From assembly GCA_037442465.1 (NCBI GenBank), contig JBBIQI010000069.1, positions 1 to 15,583 of the forward strand: a DNA stretch of 15,583 bases, in the 5' to 3' direction. The notes beneath the pieces are model-generated. The model made no database searches and was not told the DNA's origin. It saw only the letters and a list, made by a program, of their open reading frames with translations. This DNA comes from DSNY01 sp037442465 (GTDB lineage Bacteria > Pseudomonadota > Gammaproteobacteria > Burkholderiales > Burkholderiaceae_F). Shown here one piece after another: positions 14,665 through 15,583 of the stretch; within the stretch, counting starts at the first letter, position 1; every line of letters begins with the position of its first letter. The translations under genes were made by a program, and so were the position numbers.

Positions 14665-15573
14665 ATGATCGAATACGGCACGATCGAGACGACCATCGGC
14701 AACACGCCGCTGGTACGACTGCAGCGCCTGCCGGGCGCGGACAACGCGCGGCGCGGCAACCTGATTCTGGGCAAGCTGGAGGGCAATAACCCCGGCGGCT
14801 CGGTCAAGGATCGGCCCGCGTACTCGATGATCCGGTGCGCCGAAGAGCGCGGCGAGATCCGGCCCGGCGATCGCCTGATCGAAGCCACCAGCGGCAACAC
14901 CGGTATCGCGCTGGCGATGATCGCGGCGATGAAGGGCTACCGGATGACGCTGATCATGCCGGACGACCTGTCCGCCGAGCGGCGCGCCAGCATGACCGCG
15001 TACGGCGCCGAGCTGATCCTCACACCGGCGGCGAAAGGCGGCATGGAATACGCGCGCGATCTGGCGCTCGAGATGCAGGCGCGCGGGGAAGGGCGGGTGC
15101 TCGACCAGTTCGCCAATGCCGACAACCCGCGCGCGCACTACGAAACCACCGGGCCGGAGATCTGGCGCGACACGGCGGGGCGCATCACGCACTTCGTCAG
15201 CGCGATGGGCACCACCGGCACGATCATGGGCGTGAGCCGCTATCTGAAGGAACGCAATGCGGCGATCCGTATCATCGGCGCGCAGCCCGAAGAAGGCTCG
15301 CGCATCGCCGGCATCCGCAAGTGGCCGCCGGCGTATCTGCCGAAGATCTATGACGCGTCGCGCGTCGACCGGCTCGAGTACGTCTCGCAGGCCGAAGCCG
15401 AAGCGATGGCGCGGCGCCTGGCGGCCGAAGAAGGTATCTTTGCCGGCGTCTCCTCCGGCGGCGCGTGCGCGATCGCGCTGCGCATCGCGGCCGAGGTGCG
15501 CGAAGCGACGATCGTGTTCATCGTCTGCGACCGCGGCGACCGGTATCTGTCCACCGGCGTATTCCCGGCCTGA
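14665..15573 (+). CDS. cysM: Cysteine synthase B (O-acetylserine/thiosulfate sulfhydrylase)
   Basis: A 302-residue fold-type II PLP enzyme making cysteine from O-acetylserine with sulfide, or S-sulfocysteine with thiosulfate. The PLP lysine is K48 (NNPGGSVKDR). The substrate loop is TSGNTG (75-80), the phosphate cup GTTGT (182-186), and GVSSGGA (261-267) holds the pyridine-nitrogen serine. QPEEGSRIAGIRKW (207-220) and CDRGDRYLSTGVF (288-300) match CysM rather than CysK. The gene is complete, with its TGA at 15571-15573. It starts 7 bp after comEA; CGGGCGATGATCG gives no strong Shine-Dalgarno, so coupling is likely. Ten bases remain after it in the window. Confidence 0.95.
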   Translation: MIEYGTIETTIGNTPLVRLQRLPGADNARRGNLILGKLEGNNPGGSVKDRPAYSMIRCAEERGEIRPGDRLIEATSGNTGIALAMIAAMKGYRMTLIMPDDLSAERRASMTAYGAELILTPAAKGGMEYARDLALEMQARGEGRVLDQFANADNPRAHYETTGPEIWRDTAGRITHFVSAMGTTGTIMGVSRYLKERNAAIRIIGAQPEEGSRIAGIRKWPPAYLPKIYDASRVDRLEYVSQAEAEAMARRLAAEEGIFAGVSSGGACAIALRIAAEVREATIVFIVCDRGDRYLSTGVFPA

Positions 15574-15583
15574 CAGCGCTCAG

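Overview
This window is a GC-rich (very roughly 65-70%, judged by eye) stretch of bacterial chromosome. The organism is most likely a betaproteobacterium of the Burkholderiales or a close relative. The main reason is gene order: an ompA-type porin precursor, then gyrA - pheA - hisC - tyrA - aroA - cmk - rpsA - ihfB - lapA - lapB - cysM. This is the Beta/Gammaproteobacterial 'gyrA/aromatic supraoperon' neighbourhood. The OmpA N-terminus (Sec signal, CWR and ACD cysteine pair, then a proline run) also fits that class. Almost everything in coding sequence is conserved housekeeping; I found no phage, transposase, CRISPR, tRNA or rRNA, and no obvious new multi-gene system.

Layout. Bases 1-255 (minus) hold the N-terminus of an OmpA-family protein that runs off the window. 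Its leader (256-367) has a strong Shine-Dalgarno, a perfect 14-bp palindrome and a -10-like hexamer. Bases 368-1708 (minus) encode an MtaD-type 5-methylthioadenosine/S-adenosylhomocysteine deaminase. A 174-bp divergent gap leads to the plus-strand run: gyrA (1883-4483), pheA (4529-5599), hisC (5706-6836), tyrA (6833-7711), aroA (8092-9399), cmk (9673-10332), rpsA (10445-12151) and ihfB (12185-12511), closed by a clear intrinsic terminator at 12535-12562. A new transcription unit then carries lapA, lapB, comEA and cysM (12633-15573).

How the genes work together. AroA makes the chorismate precursor EPSP. PheA and TyrA take chorismate/prephenate to phenylalanine and tyrosine. HisC supplies the histidinol-phosphate/aromatic aminotransferase step. 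Cmk, RpsA, IHF-beta and GyrA serve nucleotide supply, translation initiation and DNA topology. LapA/LapB are the membrane pair that tunes LPS synthesis through LpxC turnover. ComEA (DNA uptake) and CysM (cysteine synthesis) close the window.

What is unusual lies between and around genes. serC, expected between gyrA and pheA, is absent, with only 45 bp there. ubiG-gph and ugd-rfaE-rfaD, common at this locus in related genera, are also missing. The normally tight tyrA-aroA junction is opened by 380 bp containing two different imperfect inverted repeats of widespread dispersed-repeat types. A small two-helix DUF2061-like membrane gene on the minus strand overlaps the 3' end of aroA and separates it from cmk. 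A GG(A/G)CTCAGGATTC motif recurs just downstream of two unrelated stop codons. The rpsA leader has a perfect 9-bp stem and no strong Shine-Dalgarno.
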